Below are positions 24,201 through 36,657 of a DNA stretch of 62,402 nucleotides, in pieces. The DNA lies in assembly GCA_027596035.1 (NCBI GenBank), contig JADGJA010000038.1, positions 1-62,402 of the forward strand, in the 5' to 3' direction. Origin of the DNA: Thoreauomyces humboldtii. Its lineage: Eukaryota; Chytridiomycota; Chytridiomycetes; Spizellomycetales; Powellomycetaceae. The notes beneath the pieces were generated by a model, which ran no database searches, had not been told where the DNA came from, and saw nothing but the letters and a program-made list of their open reading frames with translations. Numbering within the stretch: position 1 is the first letter of the stretch; every line of letters starts with the position of its first letter. The position numbers and the translations under genes were made by a program.

Positions 24201-27149
24201 ATAAAGAAGCCTTCCGTCAGGTACCCGATGCATGTGAAAAGCAATTTTTCTGGGATTCCAAAGACTTTTTGCGAGGTTTTTTCCTTTGCGTATTGTCGCC
24301 CGGGTTTTCCATGGAGAAGGTTGTGGAGATCACTCGCCTCAGTATCGCGTGAGCCGTTAACTGTGGCATTGAGTGGGGTTGTCGAAACGAAAACGACTGA
24401 AGTGTTGGGCTTGGTGTTCTCAGACATCTGGTCCGGAACGTCCAATGCAAGGGGAAGCTTCTCGTTGAATTCGTCCGTGAAATTTACAGGAATCGAAGCC
24501 ATGACAGTTCTGTTCTTGTCTCTCGATGGAATTATAATTGAGGACTGCTCTTTCTTGACCAATCGGAAGCCGAACATCTTTGCGGTAAGCAGAGCCGCAT
24601 CGACCACAGGATCCAGGAGCGGATCCGTCAGACTCTGTAGTTTGGTGATTGCCCAATCTAGGCTAGGCGAATATATCTCCTTGACAAGGTACGTGACACC
24701 TCGTCCGATCCAGTACGGGATCCAAACGCCGATGAAGAGGGCGACGGAAATGATCAGAATGACCATGACTACGTTCTGCATCAATGTCTCCAAAGGACCT
24801 TGAACTCCGACGAGCTCCAGGAAGGCATTGACGTCGTTATTTCCAATGTTCATGGGTTCGTCCGCATCTGCAGGAACTTGAGGTGGTACTGGTGGTGCCG
24901 GTTCGGGGACCACTGCCACGACCTGCGGTAATGGGGCTAGAGCCGCAGGAGGTTGAAATGCCTCGACTGCTAAAGGTAGCCCATCCATGCGATCCAAGTC
25001 CTCACCGGTGTAGCCATCTTCCGAGCTGGTGCGATCTCCTCCATCATTTTCAGAGGACAAACTTTGTTTCGGGGCCACATCAACTTGCTCAGGGGCGCCC
25101 GGGTCGGTCGAAGACCGACCGCGAATTTCATCTTCAACGCCAGAAAGGTCCTGCGAGGACGAGAGACTGCTGGTAGTAGATCCGTCGGAGTGTCGTGGGT
25201 TTGGCGACCCCTCGGACAGAAAGCTACTGAGAGATGATGTGCGCTGACTGGTGATGATCGCAGGTTCCCCAAGAGAATCGGAGCGATTTCTGGACCGGCT
25301 AAGAGAGCTGGCTGAGGAGTGCAGTCGCCGCATGCCGAGGTCATAGTCGGTTTGGGCGCGCTCGAGTCTGCTTTGACGCGGGCGGTTGCGGGGAAACTCT
25401 TCTACCTCCGGTCGCGCATCCTCTTCTGGACCTTTCCCCTTCCCGTGATCTATGCCTGAGTGTCTCCTACGGTACTGCTGCTCGTCATAGGCAGCCGCGG
25501 AAATAAGTTTCCGCTCCCGCTCGAGCAAACCGAATTCCGAGGGGTGGTCCTGATAAGGCTCCGTTTCGACGGACTCGACCACTTCCGTCTTTTGCGGTTG
25601 AGGATACAGCAAGCTTCCGTCCGGCAACTCCAATGCTGCCTCGGAATTGCTCCTAGTCGTATAAGGATGTCGAAACATTGGATCGCGGGTCTGGGTAAGT
25701 GACGTCCTAGGATGAGACAGTGAGCGTCTCGTGGGCTCCTCGAGAGGGGCGAACGCAACGGCCTGCTCTTGGAGTCGGACGCTCCGGCGACGGAAACCGT
25801 CTGTTGCAAGGTTGACCTCAATCGAGTTGACCTCAACAAGGTTAAGATTTGTCTCATCTTTCCCCTTCAATGAGTCGTCCTCAGAACCGTCATCTGTTTC
25901 CCAATCCGATTCGCGATCAGATTCATGGGCATGCAGCGCGGTGTCTGCCAGGGCAGGCCCGTGTGCTTCAAGTGGACCTCGCTGTTCTGGCAGCACCTGT
26001 GGGTTCTCCTGTCTTCCATGAAGTGCAGCTAGAACTTCCGGGGGAGGCCGCACGTCATTCAGAGGTAGCAGATCTCGTCGCCCAAATATTGGACGTGGAG
26101 GTGGGAACGCCTCGACTGGTTCAGCTGCGGGCGCTTCTGGGACATTGATAGGATTGCCCTGACCGTCAACAGGCGTATTCATCACAACGTATTCCTTCAA
26201 GCAGAGAAACGCGAGGCAGATGACAACGGCGATCGAAGCGATGATCTGTCCTTCCAGAACATCCGTGAAGAAAGTACTACAAAGGTAACCGCTCAGCGTC
26301 ATAGTCGTAGACATCGTAAGAAGCAAGAAGCCAGAAATCAAACCTAATAATCCTACGGTAGTAGAGATCGCTCTGGCTCGCGAGCCCTACAGAATCTACG
26401 ATAGTACCATTGGCGAGCAACGTGCTGTTGCTTTTCGATAGCAAGATATCGCCGGCTACCAAGGTGTTGTTCAGATTGGATACTGTGAACAGCGATAGGA
26501 CGGCCTCAAACGACAGGGAGCTCCAGAGTTTCCATGGCGTGTCCTTGACCTGACTGACGAGCGCCGCCGGTCTGAAATGCATTCGCCATATCCAGACGGT
26601 TACGTAGGGTACCCCGACCAACCATATCGAGGCAGCGAGGAACAACCGCAGGTAGAACTTTGCGAGGGTGAAAAATCGCCCTGAGACAATGGACAGAAAG
26701 AAAGGGATGGAGATGCGATCGGGTGCATGGTCGGAGTATACTGGAACGAGGGTGCATCAGACACATTCAACTTCAAAAAGAGCCCGATACAGAACGTACT
26801 TGGAGTAAAGGAAAACGGGTAGTTGCAGATTTCGCACTGCTTCTTGCGGCTATGCTGAAGCCACTCTTCTAAACTGCGTACAGGAACGACGTAAGACTTA
26901 GGCTCTCGTGGAACGGGTACCAAGCACGCAGTGCACTTGCATACCAGTCCTGATGAACGTAACGCATGGAACCAGAGCATTTGCAAGGATGGTGCAGCGG
27001 TTGATCGAGAGTGGCAGGACCGCGGCACACTCTACAAATTTCGGCTGGTAAACAATGTCAGCACCCGTAAATGAGGTGAGAAGTCGCCCAAGCTTTACGG
27101 CATTGAGGGAAGGTGCCGGTCTTCTACCTTCGTCATCGTCCGCCGCCAT
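21252..27149 (-). CDS. SSM4: ER membrane E3 ubiquitin ligase Doa10/MARCH6
   Basis: Polytopic ERAD ubiquitin ligase that marks misfolded or degron-bearing proteins at the ER and inner nuclear membrane. Ten exons (minus strand) 27128..27149, 26945..27044, 26800..26873, 26344..26740, 24188..26276, 24027..24116, 23507..23967, 22796..23435, 22665..22734 and 21252..22588 give 1759 residues. The N-terminal RING-CH is split by introns but reassembles as [28 protein letters not shown] and [16 protein letters not shown]. Many hydrophobic segments follow. The C-terminal element [16 protein letters not shown] matches the conserved tail of the family. A low-complexity acidic and Ser-rich loop of about 300 residues (coded around 25.0-26.1 kb) makes it longer than yeast Doa10. 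Two donors are unusual (GTTTGA at 26343, GTCTGT at 24026). Identification is secure. Confidence 0.93.
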
Positions 27150-27540
27150 TGCAGCCCCCCGGAAGGACCCAACAGAAAGTTGAAAGTAGGGATCTGCAAG
27201 TGTCGGGGTGCGGTCAAGTTGAATTGTATGGCCCGACTTTGCCTCCGAGCCGCTTGCTGCTGGTATGAAAGGGTCTCGCCGAAAAGGTGGAAGCAAGTGT
27301 CAACAAAATGCCGAGGCTCTCAGACGGAGACCTCAGTGGATCGAGAGGGTCCGGGGTTGGGCTATTGGAGCGACCAAGTGGTAAGTGGGTAATGTGAAGT
27401 GGTGTCCGGGCGTTACCGTATACGTTGATCCAAACCCGCAAACCCGTGCAGACAGAAAGGCACCTTCGTCACTTTTTGGGCGGATCCGTCTGGCTAAAAG
27501 GTCGTTCCTCCCGTCGAAGTTTCCACCCACATCCACCAAC
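27150..27540. promoter_or_regulatory. Divergent promoter region, Doa10 / small coiled-coil protein
   Basis: About 390 bp between divergent start codons. It is open in parts of both strands but has no recognisable protein. No TATA box or clear motif seen. Confidence 0.3.
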
Positions 27541-27978
27541 ATGACCACGGGCGACCCTCTTTCGATCGCATCACTGCAGCACATGCTCGCGACCGTAACA
27601 GCCAGTGCAAACTCGTTTCCCCTCGAAGACCTTAACCTTGCATCGGGCACCGAAGATGTCACCGGAGATTCTCTTCTCGACCTTGGCGGCTTATTGCGAC
27701 AGATGGATTCTGCGGACGGTGCCCTTGACCAGCTCGAAAACCGAACAGACGCGCTCATGAAGCGAATCGACGCTTTGCTGGAGGAGCCAGAGGTGGCCGA
27801 GATTGCTAATGGGAAGCTGGAGAAAGAGACGAGGCAGCTGAAGATGCAGGAGGAGGACCGTGAGACGCCATTACCAAGTCCACATCATACCCCTCACGAG
27901 ATGGAGGACTCCTCGCACACTGGAGAACAGCTGCCGACGGATGACACCGTTAAGACAGACACGACTGCCAAGGGATGA
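27541..27978 (+). CDS. Small acidic coiled-coil protein, unknown
   Basis: Intronless, 145 residues, not recognised. Residues about 45-85 form a plausible amphipathic coiled coil (LLRQMDSADGALDQLENRTD, continuing DALMKRIDALLEE). The C-terminal half is acidic and rich in Pro, Thr and Glu. There is no signal peptide or membrane segment. Size and layout resemble small subunits of vesicle-tethering or BLOC/BORC-type complexes, but I see no diagnostic motif and do not assign one. It is divergent from Doa10 and converges with ESS2, so it is a stand-alone gene; clean open frame and codon use support it being real. Confidence 0.65.
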   Translation: MTTGDPLSIASLQHMLATVTASANSFPLEDLNLASGTEDVTGDSLLDLGGLLRQMDSADGALDQLENRTDALMKRIDALLEEPEVAEIANGKLEKETRQLKMQEEDRETPLPSPHHTPHEMEDSSHTGEQLPTDDTVKTDTTAKG

Positions 27979-28129
27979 ACCGTGTTCTCTTTGCAATCAT
28001 CATCAAATTCAAACAGTGAACTGAGCATGGAGGGATGGTGCAGATGAAAAGCCAATACCAAAAAGCAGGAGGCAGTATGATTTCATACGACAACCGAAAC
28101 ACGAGGCAGCCTGCAGCCTGCAACCAACC

Positions 28130-29767
28130 TCACAGCTGCAAGAGGTTGTCCGTTAGGGAGGATTCGTCAATCTTCTCCCGCTTCACTAGAGGGCTTGCGG
28201 CCGAGGTGGGAGCGGGCCGCATAGGAGTCAAAGCTTGACGACTGGCTTGTCCACTTCGCTGAAATGGGGTAAGGGGGGCTGTTGAAGACGCCTGTGACGC
28301 CCCCGTCAAGGCTCTTCCAACCAACGGACTTCCCATCGAGTAACTGGCTCTCAACTGCGCGTCAGGGCCCTTCCTCAGGGCACCTAAACCCGTGGTGCCG
28401 CGTTTCCCTTTGCCAAGGAGGTGCTGCGCGGCTGGAGACAAGGTGGACATCACTGTGACGCCTGCTTGTCTTCGCAGATAAGGTGACGCCGCCCCTGGTG
28501 TCGTCCGGCCCGTGAGAGGTCTTCCTGGGGTGGATGCGCCAACCGTAGAGGTTGCACGGTGGCGAAGATTTTTTGAGGCCTTCTCGGATAGTTTGTGACT
28601 CAGTGCCTCACGTCGGGGCGTCGCAGGCATGGTGAAATTTCTTGCGGAATGATCCGCACCGTGATCCATGAGTAAAGGTGTCCCCTCGATCGTGCCCCAC
28701 GTCATAAGGGAGGAAGGGTCGACATCTTCGTCGGGTTGGAGGACGGGGGTCATGGGTACGAAACCGTATCCTTGGACCTTCTCCCCGACATCCACGTCGC
28801 GAAGGAGGCCCGGCGTGTCCTTTGCCATCTGGTTCCAAACATCCTGCGTCTGCATTCGGCTCTCGCTTTCGGCCGAACGGAGGAGGTCTGACGTACTGAC
28901 CGTGGCATCGAACCGTGTGGCGCTGTGAGAAACGGCTTTTGGCGCGCCGCGGGCGGCTTGCTCGGCAATCGTCTCGGGGGCGCCATCCGGGTAGTACATC
29001 AAGGAGTTTTTGGCCTGACGACAGAGGTGCCAGAGGTGAGATTGGCATCACTTGGATCAACTCAGGGGCGGTTTTGCTCGCACCTTGTACTTCCAGCCGT
29101 CGACGCCCTTCTCGAATCCGTCACCGATCTTCAGTTGTTGTGCGGCCCGTCCCTCCTCGAGCCTCAAGTGCCCCTGTTCCTCGTTGAATACCCAGCTGTA
29201 TCTATCCCGCATGTTCTCGTTGGCCTTCTGGACTATGTCGGCAAACGACGCATTGTCCTCGCTGGTGTACCGAGTCTGGAATGCATCGAGGGAAAGTGTC
29301 GTGTCGTGCGCTGGTCCCACATCGGTTTTCCTTGACACGTCCGATCGTGCGACAGATGATACAGATGATTGCGACATGGGCGTGTCGAACCCATGCAAAG
29401 CGGTGGCACGGGGAGTACCGAACGAACTAGACGTTGGGGTTCCCGTCGCCAGTCGCTGCAGTTCCCCGCCGATGAGTCTCGCCCGCGTGTACTCCCCGCC
29501 CTGCACAGCGTTCAGATAGTCGTTCTGCATCTTTAGACGCTCGAGGTCGGGAAAGAAGTCGCGCTGGATGATCTTTGAGACGGCGTCCACGTAGACGTCC
29601 TCATCGAGCACGGCTGCCGGCGCAGCTTTTGCCCTGTAGACTGCATTGCTCGGCTTTGTGAGGGAAGATGAGGTTGGCGCTCGAGAGACAGCCGTAGGTG
29701 AGACAGACGGCATGGCTGCTGAGGGTATCGCCGTTGAAGAGTGCGGTTGGACTCTTGGACTTGACAT
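28130..29767 (-). CDS. ESS2/DGCR14 splicing-associated nuclear protein
   Basis: Es2 family protein, a component of the activated or late spliceosome in animals and yeasts. Exons 29084..29767 and 28130..29014 (minus strand) give 522 residues. The family signature is clear: VLDEDVYVDAVSKIIQRDFF, then PDLERLKMQNDYLNAV, and further on SLDAFQTRYTSEDNASF and NSLMYYPDG after the intron. The C-terminal third is Ser/Thr/Pro-rich with many TP sites (TPRREALSHKLSEKA, STPGRPLTGRTTPGA), typical of the family. The single intron is 69 bp. It is divergent from the cytidylyltransferase gene. Confidence 0.92.
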
Positions 29768-31486
<1,719 letters not shown>

Positions 31487-31660
31487 TTATGAACATACGC
31501 GACTTTCGTCGCTCTCACCAAATATGAATGCTCTTGGAGCTTTGCAAAGCACAGGTCGATCTGATCTTAAATCGAAAGACACACCCTCAAGGGTTTCATT
31601 TCAGTCCGGACCAAAAGGGTATATTCACGTCCGGCGAAAAGGAAACAGGGGGACTGTCTT

Positions 31661-32833
31661 CTATGGCATGTGCTTCGGATGCCAGTCAATCTTGTGCTTC
31701 TCCTTGACCTTCGGCGTGGCGCTCTCGACCAGCCAATCTATGTCACTGACCCTCCAGTTCCACCTGAGCATCCACTCCCCATCCCCGTCCAGCTCAAAGA
31801 CCTCGTCCCAAGGCGTGAAGTGAGGCGAGACGAACTGCAGCTCCACTCTCCTCCTCGTGTCCCTGAGAAGCGGCATGCCGGTCCTCTCGTCCGTGACGAC
31901 AAACTCGACGTCGAGGTCGCACCTCACGTCCACCTTGAAGTAGACGCCGTCGTCCATGGCCCTCCTCATGATCTGCTGCTGACGAGGGTGAGACGTGAAG
32001 ACCTCGTCCTCCCTTGGGATCACGAGCTCGATCAGGGACCACCACTGCTGACCGACGTAACCGGCGGGGACGGGATACGGACCGTACGTGAAGTGGGTGC
32101 CGGTCACGGCGATCTTCGGTTCCCCCTTCAGAACGTATCCTATCCGTGCGCCGTTCTCGGTCATGGAACGATGTCCGGCCGCGAACCGTTCGGCCACGGC
32201 TCCCACCATGAACTCCTTCAGGACCTGTGGATCGCCCGCGCGGGTGGGGTCCGAGAGGGCTCCGATCATTCGTTTCGTGACCTGCGCGGCATCGTCGTTG
32301 AACTGGGTGGGGAAGTCGTAGGTGGGATGGTTGAGATGTTTCCTTGCCCGGGCGGTTCCGACGGCGAGAAAGTGCTTGTCGCGGAGAGCGGTCCAGAAGG
32401 TCGGGGATGGACGGCGCGCAGGGGAGGTGCTGAGGAGCCATGGATAGCTGGATGATACGTGGGCGGTGAGAGAGGACTTTGATTTGAAGAAGTCTTTTGG
32501 CCCGCCCGTCGTCGTAACAAGCGGAGAGGATCTAGGAACGTCCGTCGTTTCAATTGTTATGGTGGACGTCGGAGAGGACTGTCGTGTCACGTGGGGTGCA
32601 GTCGGTCGATTGCTGCCCTGCGTTCGTGAAGTTGGTGAAGAGGCCGTGGAGTCTCTCGCCGCCGAGGTAGCTTTCGGCGTTGTTTCTGGCCCTGGCGCTG
32701 GTTCGTGAGATCTGTTCGTAAGTTGCCGGTGCACGCGACTCCCAGCGACTTTGCTGACAAGGCCCGCATGATACGACCGAGGACATGACCGAGCCTGCTC
32801 GAGGAACCTCTGTACTGCTGGCCTCACCATCAT
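31661..32833 (-). CDS. Probable mitochondrial protein, Tim44/Mba1-like fold suspected
   Basis: Intronless, 390 residues. The N-terminus MMVRPAVQRFLEQARSCPRS is Arg-rich without acids, followed by a long Ser/Thr/Pro-rich stretch, consistent with mitochondrial import. The C-terminal 200 residues look folded: QVLKEFMVGAVAERFAAGH, then YVGQQWWSLIELVIPREDE, then VEFVVTDERTGMPLLRDTRR and WMLRWNWRVSDIDWLVE. The alternation of helices and a final beta-rich block recalls the Tim44/MRPL45/Mba1 (NTF2-like) group, but I see no decisive motif and give this only as a possibility. It converges with PCYT1 and is divergent from NUBPL, sharing a promoter gap of under 200 bp with that mitochondrial gene. Confidence 0.6.
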   Translation of the reverse strand: MMVRPAVQRFLEQARSCPRSYHAGLVSKVAGSRVHRQLTNRSHEPAPGPETTPKATSAARDSTASSPTSRTQGSNRPTAPHVTRQSSPTSTITIETTDVPRSSPLVTTTGGPKDFFKSKSSLTAHVSSSYPWLLSTSPARRPSPTFWTALRDKHFLAVGTARARKHLNHPTYDFPTQFNDDAAQVTKRMIGALSDPTRAGDPQVLKEFMVGAVAERFAAGHRSMTENGARIGYVLKGEPKIAVTGTHFTYGPYPVPAGYVGQQWWSLIELVIPREDEVFTSHPRQQQIMRRAMDDGVYFKVDVRCDLDVEFVVTDERTGMPLLRDTRRRVELQFVSPHFTPWDEVFELDGDGEWMLRWNWRVSDIDWLVESATPKVKEKHKIDWHPKHMP

Positions 32834-33017
32834 GATTTGTTGAACGCACAGAGTTGCTGGCGGTTAGCAGGCTAACGAGCCCTTCGGCAAAAGGCTGGGG
32901 ATTCAGGATGTTGTGATGCAGTGCACAGCCACATACGCTTGCCTCTTCCCCCAGTTCCTCGGCGAAGCTTTCGTTGGTCATTGGACTGTAGACCACCTAA
33001 TTCACATACTCTCAACT

Positions 33018-34428
33018 ATGCTTCCCGGAAGATGTGTAATCGGATCTGGAGGGCTGCTGCGACGGGGCTCATGTATTTCTTGGGCTGATTGGCGATGCAC
33101 TCGCGCCTTTTCCTCCACTGGAGTCTTCAGTCATACCAACCCACTGGTGATACCGTTTCTTCCCGTGATGATTCCAACTACAGCCGTCGTGAGATTCTGA
33201 TGCATGCATGGGCTTCTCTTTTCAATCAGTAGAATCTCCCAAAGCCTCTCGGTACTCCCGCTTCCGCAAACCGGCCTCCATCCAGAGGCATCCCTAGCGG
33301 GCCAGCTCCGACAATACCGCGGATGGCCCGCGGACTCCCAACAAAGCGACCGATAGCGGGCGTAAAGTACGTCGTGGCCGTTGCGTCCGGAAAAGGCGGA
33401 GTAGGGAAATCCACTACAGCAGGTGGGACCAACATCAATCAGAAGCGACAGCCGCTCGAGCTGTGTTTGTTACTTAACGTTGCTTCGAAACCGTCTGGCA
33501 ACTTTCAGTGAACCTCGCCACTACTCTTAGCACGCATCTGAACCTGCGGACTGGATTGCTGGATGCTGATCTGTTCGGACCCTCCATCCCGCTCATGCTC
33601 AACCTGCGGGGCCACGAACCAGAGCTGTCGGAAGGGAACCTTCTGAAGCCTCTCGTCAACTACGGCGTCAAGACCATGAGCATGGGGTTCTTGGTACCCG
33701 AGGGTGAGGCCGTCGTGTGGCGCGGCTTGATGGTAAGCCAAATGAGGTTCTTTAAGAATAGATCGAAAGAGTCTGATGCGTTCCTTGTTGTGCTCGATAA
33801 GGTGATGAAAGCGCTTGAGCAGCTCTTGCGTCAAGTGGACTGGTCGGATATCGACATCCTGGTCATAGACATGCCGCCTGGGACGGGCGACACTCAGTTG
33901 ACGATCACTCAGCAGATTCCCGTGGATGGTGAGTCAGTCTGCTCAAACCGCACGTGATTACGAGCGTATTGAACTAACCTCTCGTTCCCTTTCCCGTCAC
34001 GCAGGTGCAATCATCGTATCGACCCCACAGGACATCTCTCTCGCCGATGCAAAGAAGGGAGCCGCCATGTTCGGAAAGGTCGACGTACCGGTAAGAGAAA
34101 CTGCTTTCATGGAAGCGCATCTCGGGGAGCTTGCATTCCTAATCCAGTCTTTCCCACGCAGATTCTCGGTATGGTGCAGAACATGTCTTATCACATCTGC
34201 GAAAAGTGCAACCACGTCTCTCACGTGTTCGGACACGGAGGTGTGGATCGAACGGCCGACGAGATGCGTCTGGACGTACTGGCCGACGTCCCGCTCCACT
34301 CTGACGTCTGCGAGACGTCGGACAGGGGAACGCCCATCGTCATCTCGAGGCCGCAGAGCGTGCACGCCAAGGTTTACAGGGAGATGGGGGAGAAGGTGTG
34401 GGCAAAACTCCAGGCCCTCAAAAAATAG
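33018..34428 (+). CDS. IND1: Mitochondrial Fe-S carrier for complex I, NUBPL/Ind1
   Basis: P-loop NTPase of the Mrp/NBP35 family that supplies Fe-S clusters to respiratory complex I, so the organism probably has complex I. Exons 33018..33146, 33233..33422, 33509..33732, 33802..33928, 34005..34090 and 34162..34428 give 340 residues. The N-terminus is Arg- and Ser-rich with [11 protein letters not shown], a likely mitochondrial presequence. Motifs are the deviant Walker [11 protein letters not shown] (split after GKSTTA), [48 protein letters not shown] and the cluster-binding CEKC. Two splice sites are unusual: donor GTGATA at 33147 and acceptor AAG at 33799-33801. Identification is secure. Confidence 0.92.
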
Positions 34429-35619
34429 ACACACTGGTATAGCCCTCTTTGGATGACCCATCGTATCGAATCCTTCAGATCAAAGCGGTTTATAGACAGA
34501 CATGATAGATGAAATTTCAGCCCCGTATCTGTACGCAATCGCATGTTCCTTTAAAAGCGAGCAGTCATTCAAGGGCTTGGTTTGAGGTTCTTCGGCAATT
34601 GCCACCACTCCCGTCGTCTTCAGCACTCTCCTCGACGAACGAAGATGCATTCGGAGAAGAATGGGATGACGGAAGATGGTGATGGGTTGAGAGCCAGAAC
34701 TAGGTGGAAGGTGATGACCTCAAGTGACCCTGCCGGGGAAAAGAATGGAGGGTTGAGGGAAAGAAGGTTGCAAGGAGGAAAACATCGCAAATCGCAAACG
34801 GCGGAAGGGCTGAAGCATTGGTGTTGATCAAGAGCTCTGCTCTGGTATTGATACAGTATGCTCTTGAGCAGACGAACCCAGCTGTTATCGTTGCCACGAA
34901 TGATTGAAGTCTTGATGTTCGTGAACATAACCGTACGGTGCGACTGCGCCACGAAAGAGTACCCGACTTCCGGTGGCCCGGTTCCCCATCGCACGAAGCG
35001 GTATTTGTACATGCCAGGATTTCTACCAACAGTTCAGTTACAGTACTGTACATACCATGTACTGTACTGCATGAAGCCCTCAAGCATAGCACGACTCACT
35101 CTTAGATCACATACTACTGTACGCTCTTGACATGACAGCAGTCGGGTCGCTAGAACGACGTGCCCCTTGGTCGTTTAGCCACTGCTGAGCATGGGTGGTC
35201 CAGCAGTACAACTCAATTACGCAGCTTTACAGCTTGAACTTTGCTGGGCTGCATCCTGTACAGTGCGTGTGTCCAGCCGCCTGTAATACCGCACAGTACA
35301 GAGGCAGCGATTACACATAGGCGGGGGTCATCGCGTCAAGAAGACGGCTCAGGACTCTTGACGGAGGAAAGTCGCTGATCGCCACACACCGCTGTCGATC
35401 ACAGGGCGGTCATTCATCCCTTGCGATCACCAATTGACCACTGACCCTGGGCTTCCCCACCCCACGTATCCCGTTGCTGGTATTATATAGGTTGTCACCT
35501 AGAAACTTTAAAAGGGCTCACATCTTCCTGACTCCCAGCTCGTACGGAATCGCCACCAAAGCGCCGTTATCTTGATATCACATACCCTTTACTCAATCGC
35601 CCTCTCTCCTATACGCAAA
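34429..35619. other. Intergenic region with GTAC palindromes and a TATA box
   Basis: About 1.2 kb. An imperfect inverted repeat occurs around 35036-35072, built of CAGTACTGTACAT and ATGTACTGTACTG. Further TGTAC/GTACAG copies occur near 35115, 35258 and 35296. A TATATAG string at 35484-35490 lies 130 bp before the start of the GPI-protein gene. Plus- and minus-strand open frames at 34.6-35.1 kb mirror one another and show no protein features. Confidence 0.45.
35484..35490 (+). promoter_or_regulatory. TATA box of the GPI-protein gene
   Basis: TATATAG in the sequence TATTATATAGG, 130 bp upstream of the ATG. This is one of only three convincing TATA boxes in the window; all three precede short, probably abundant or regulated proteins. 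Function inferred from position. Confidence 0.45.
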
Positions 35620-36285
35620 ATGAAGTCCTTCACAGCTCTCCTGGCAATCTGCATGACCGTCGCCGCCAGCGCCGCACCGATCTTCTCCTGGCAATCGCAA
35701 TACTTCGTCGGCGGAACCTACGTGGTCTCGGTCGACTTTGGCATGTTCGATACGGTCCCAAACAGCACACTGACATTCGCTTACGGACCCGCCCAATCCA
35801 CTGCTTCCCAATCGGCTTTCACCGACATCGGACCAGGCACAATCTTCAGGTCCGCCACGGCCCGCCAAGCCTCCTGGACCGTGGGCGTCGGTCTCGATCC
35901 TGCGGCCCTCTCGGCGCTGGAAGCCAACACAACTACCTACGTCCTCGCCGTTCACAACGGCGACATGGCTGCGGACGGTACCTACACTTACTGGGCGCAG
36001 GGCCCAAAGACCTTCACGATCGGAGCAGCGGGACCCAACGACTCGACCACCCTCAACCCGCTCCCCGTCGCTACGAGCGTCGGCGGTAGCATGACCATCC
36101 AGACAATACCCGCCGGTGCCAGCGCAACTCGCCTTCCCGGAGGCGCGACTAGCATCGTCTCGAGCGGTGCGGCCTCCCCGACCGGTGTCACCCCTCCGGC
36201 CGCAGGAAGCGGTGCTGAGGCTGCCGTCAAGCCAGTCGCCGCCCTCGCGGTCGCGGCAGGCATCGCGGCGATCATCGTAGCTTGA
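35620..36285 (+). CDS. Secreted GPI-anchored surface protein
   Basis: Intronless, 221 residues. The N-terminus MKSFTALLAICMTVAASAAP is a clear signal peptide with a likely cut near the Ala-Ser-Ala-Ala. Residues about 20-145 form a Thr/Ser/Ala-rich beta-type domain (YFVGGTYVVSVDF, YVLAVHNGDMAADGTYTYWA) resembling small fungal wall proteins of the Ser-Thr-rich GPI type. After it comes a Ser/Thr/Pro/Gly linker and a C-terminal hydrophobic tail (VAALAVAAGIAAIIVA) ending in one short stretch, as in a GPI-attachment signal. The exact family is not recognised. A long minus-strand frame covers the same bases and is rejected as a shadow of high-GC codons. Confidence 0.82.
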   Translation: MKSFTALLAICMTVAASAAPIFSWQSQYFVGGTYVVSVDFGMFDTVPNSTLTFAYGPAQSTASQSAFTDIGPGTIFRSATARQASWTVGVGLDPAALSALEANTTTYVLAVHNGDMAADGTYTYWAQGPKTFTIGAAGPNDSTTLNPLPVATSVGGSMTIQTIPAGASATRLPGGATSIVSSGAASPTGVTPPAAGSGAEAAVKPVAALAVAAGIAAIIVA

Positions 36286-36657
36286 GACCACTTCCTTCGG
36301 ACTACAAGTAGTTGCTCTCCTTATACCAATCGTTTCTTCGCGTATGCCGTCCAGTTGTATTTAGTCATTTTCCGTTCATACTTGTATCCTCAACTTTAAC
36401 AGAGTGCCTTTGTTCTCACACTAAGAGACTATCCAATCTCTCGGTCGTAATCTGTGTTTGAACTCTCGACGCCAGTGAAAGAGCGGCTACCTCTACCGTA
36501 GCGTTGTGGAGAAAGTTGCAGAGCTTCATAGTTGCTGGGTCGCTCAAACTCGCTGTTGCTGCGTGGCATGGCAGTCAAGAAATACGCGTGCGAAACCTGT
36601 GCCGTCACCAGCAACTCGCGATTTTTCAGCCCACATTAACCTTTCGACCATTCAGCA
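36286..36657. other. Intergenic region upstream of the ANCHR-like gene
   Basis: About 370 bp containing the 3' flank of the GPI-protein gene and the promoter of the next. No element recognised. Confidence 0.35.

Noticed and set aside
35593..36291. Minus-strand 232-codon frame antisense to the GPI protein
   Set aside because: Covers the GPI gene exactly and is Gly/Arg/Asp-rich, as expected from the reverse of GC-rich third positions; the sense protein has a signal peptide and GPI tail.
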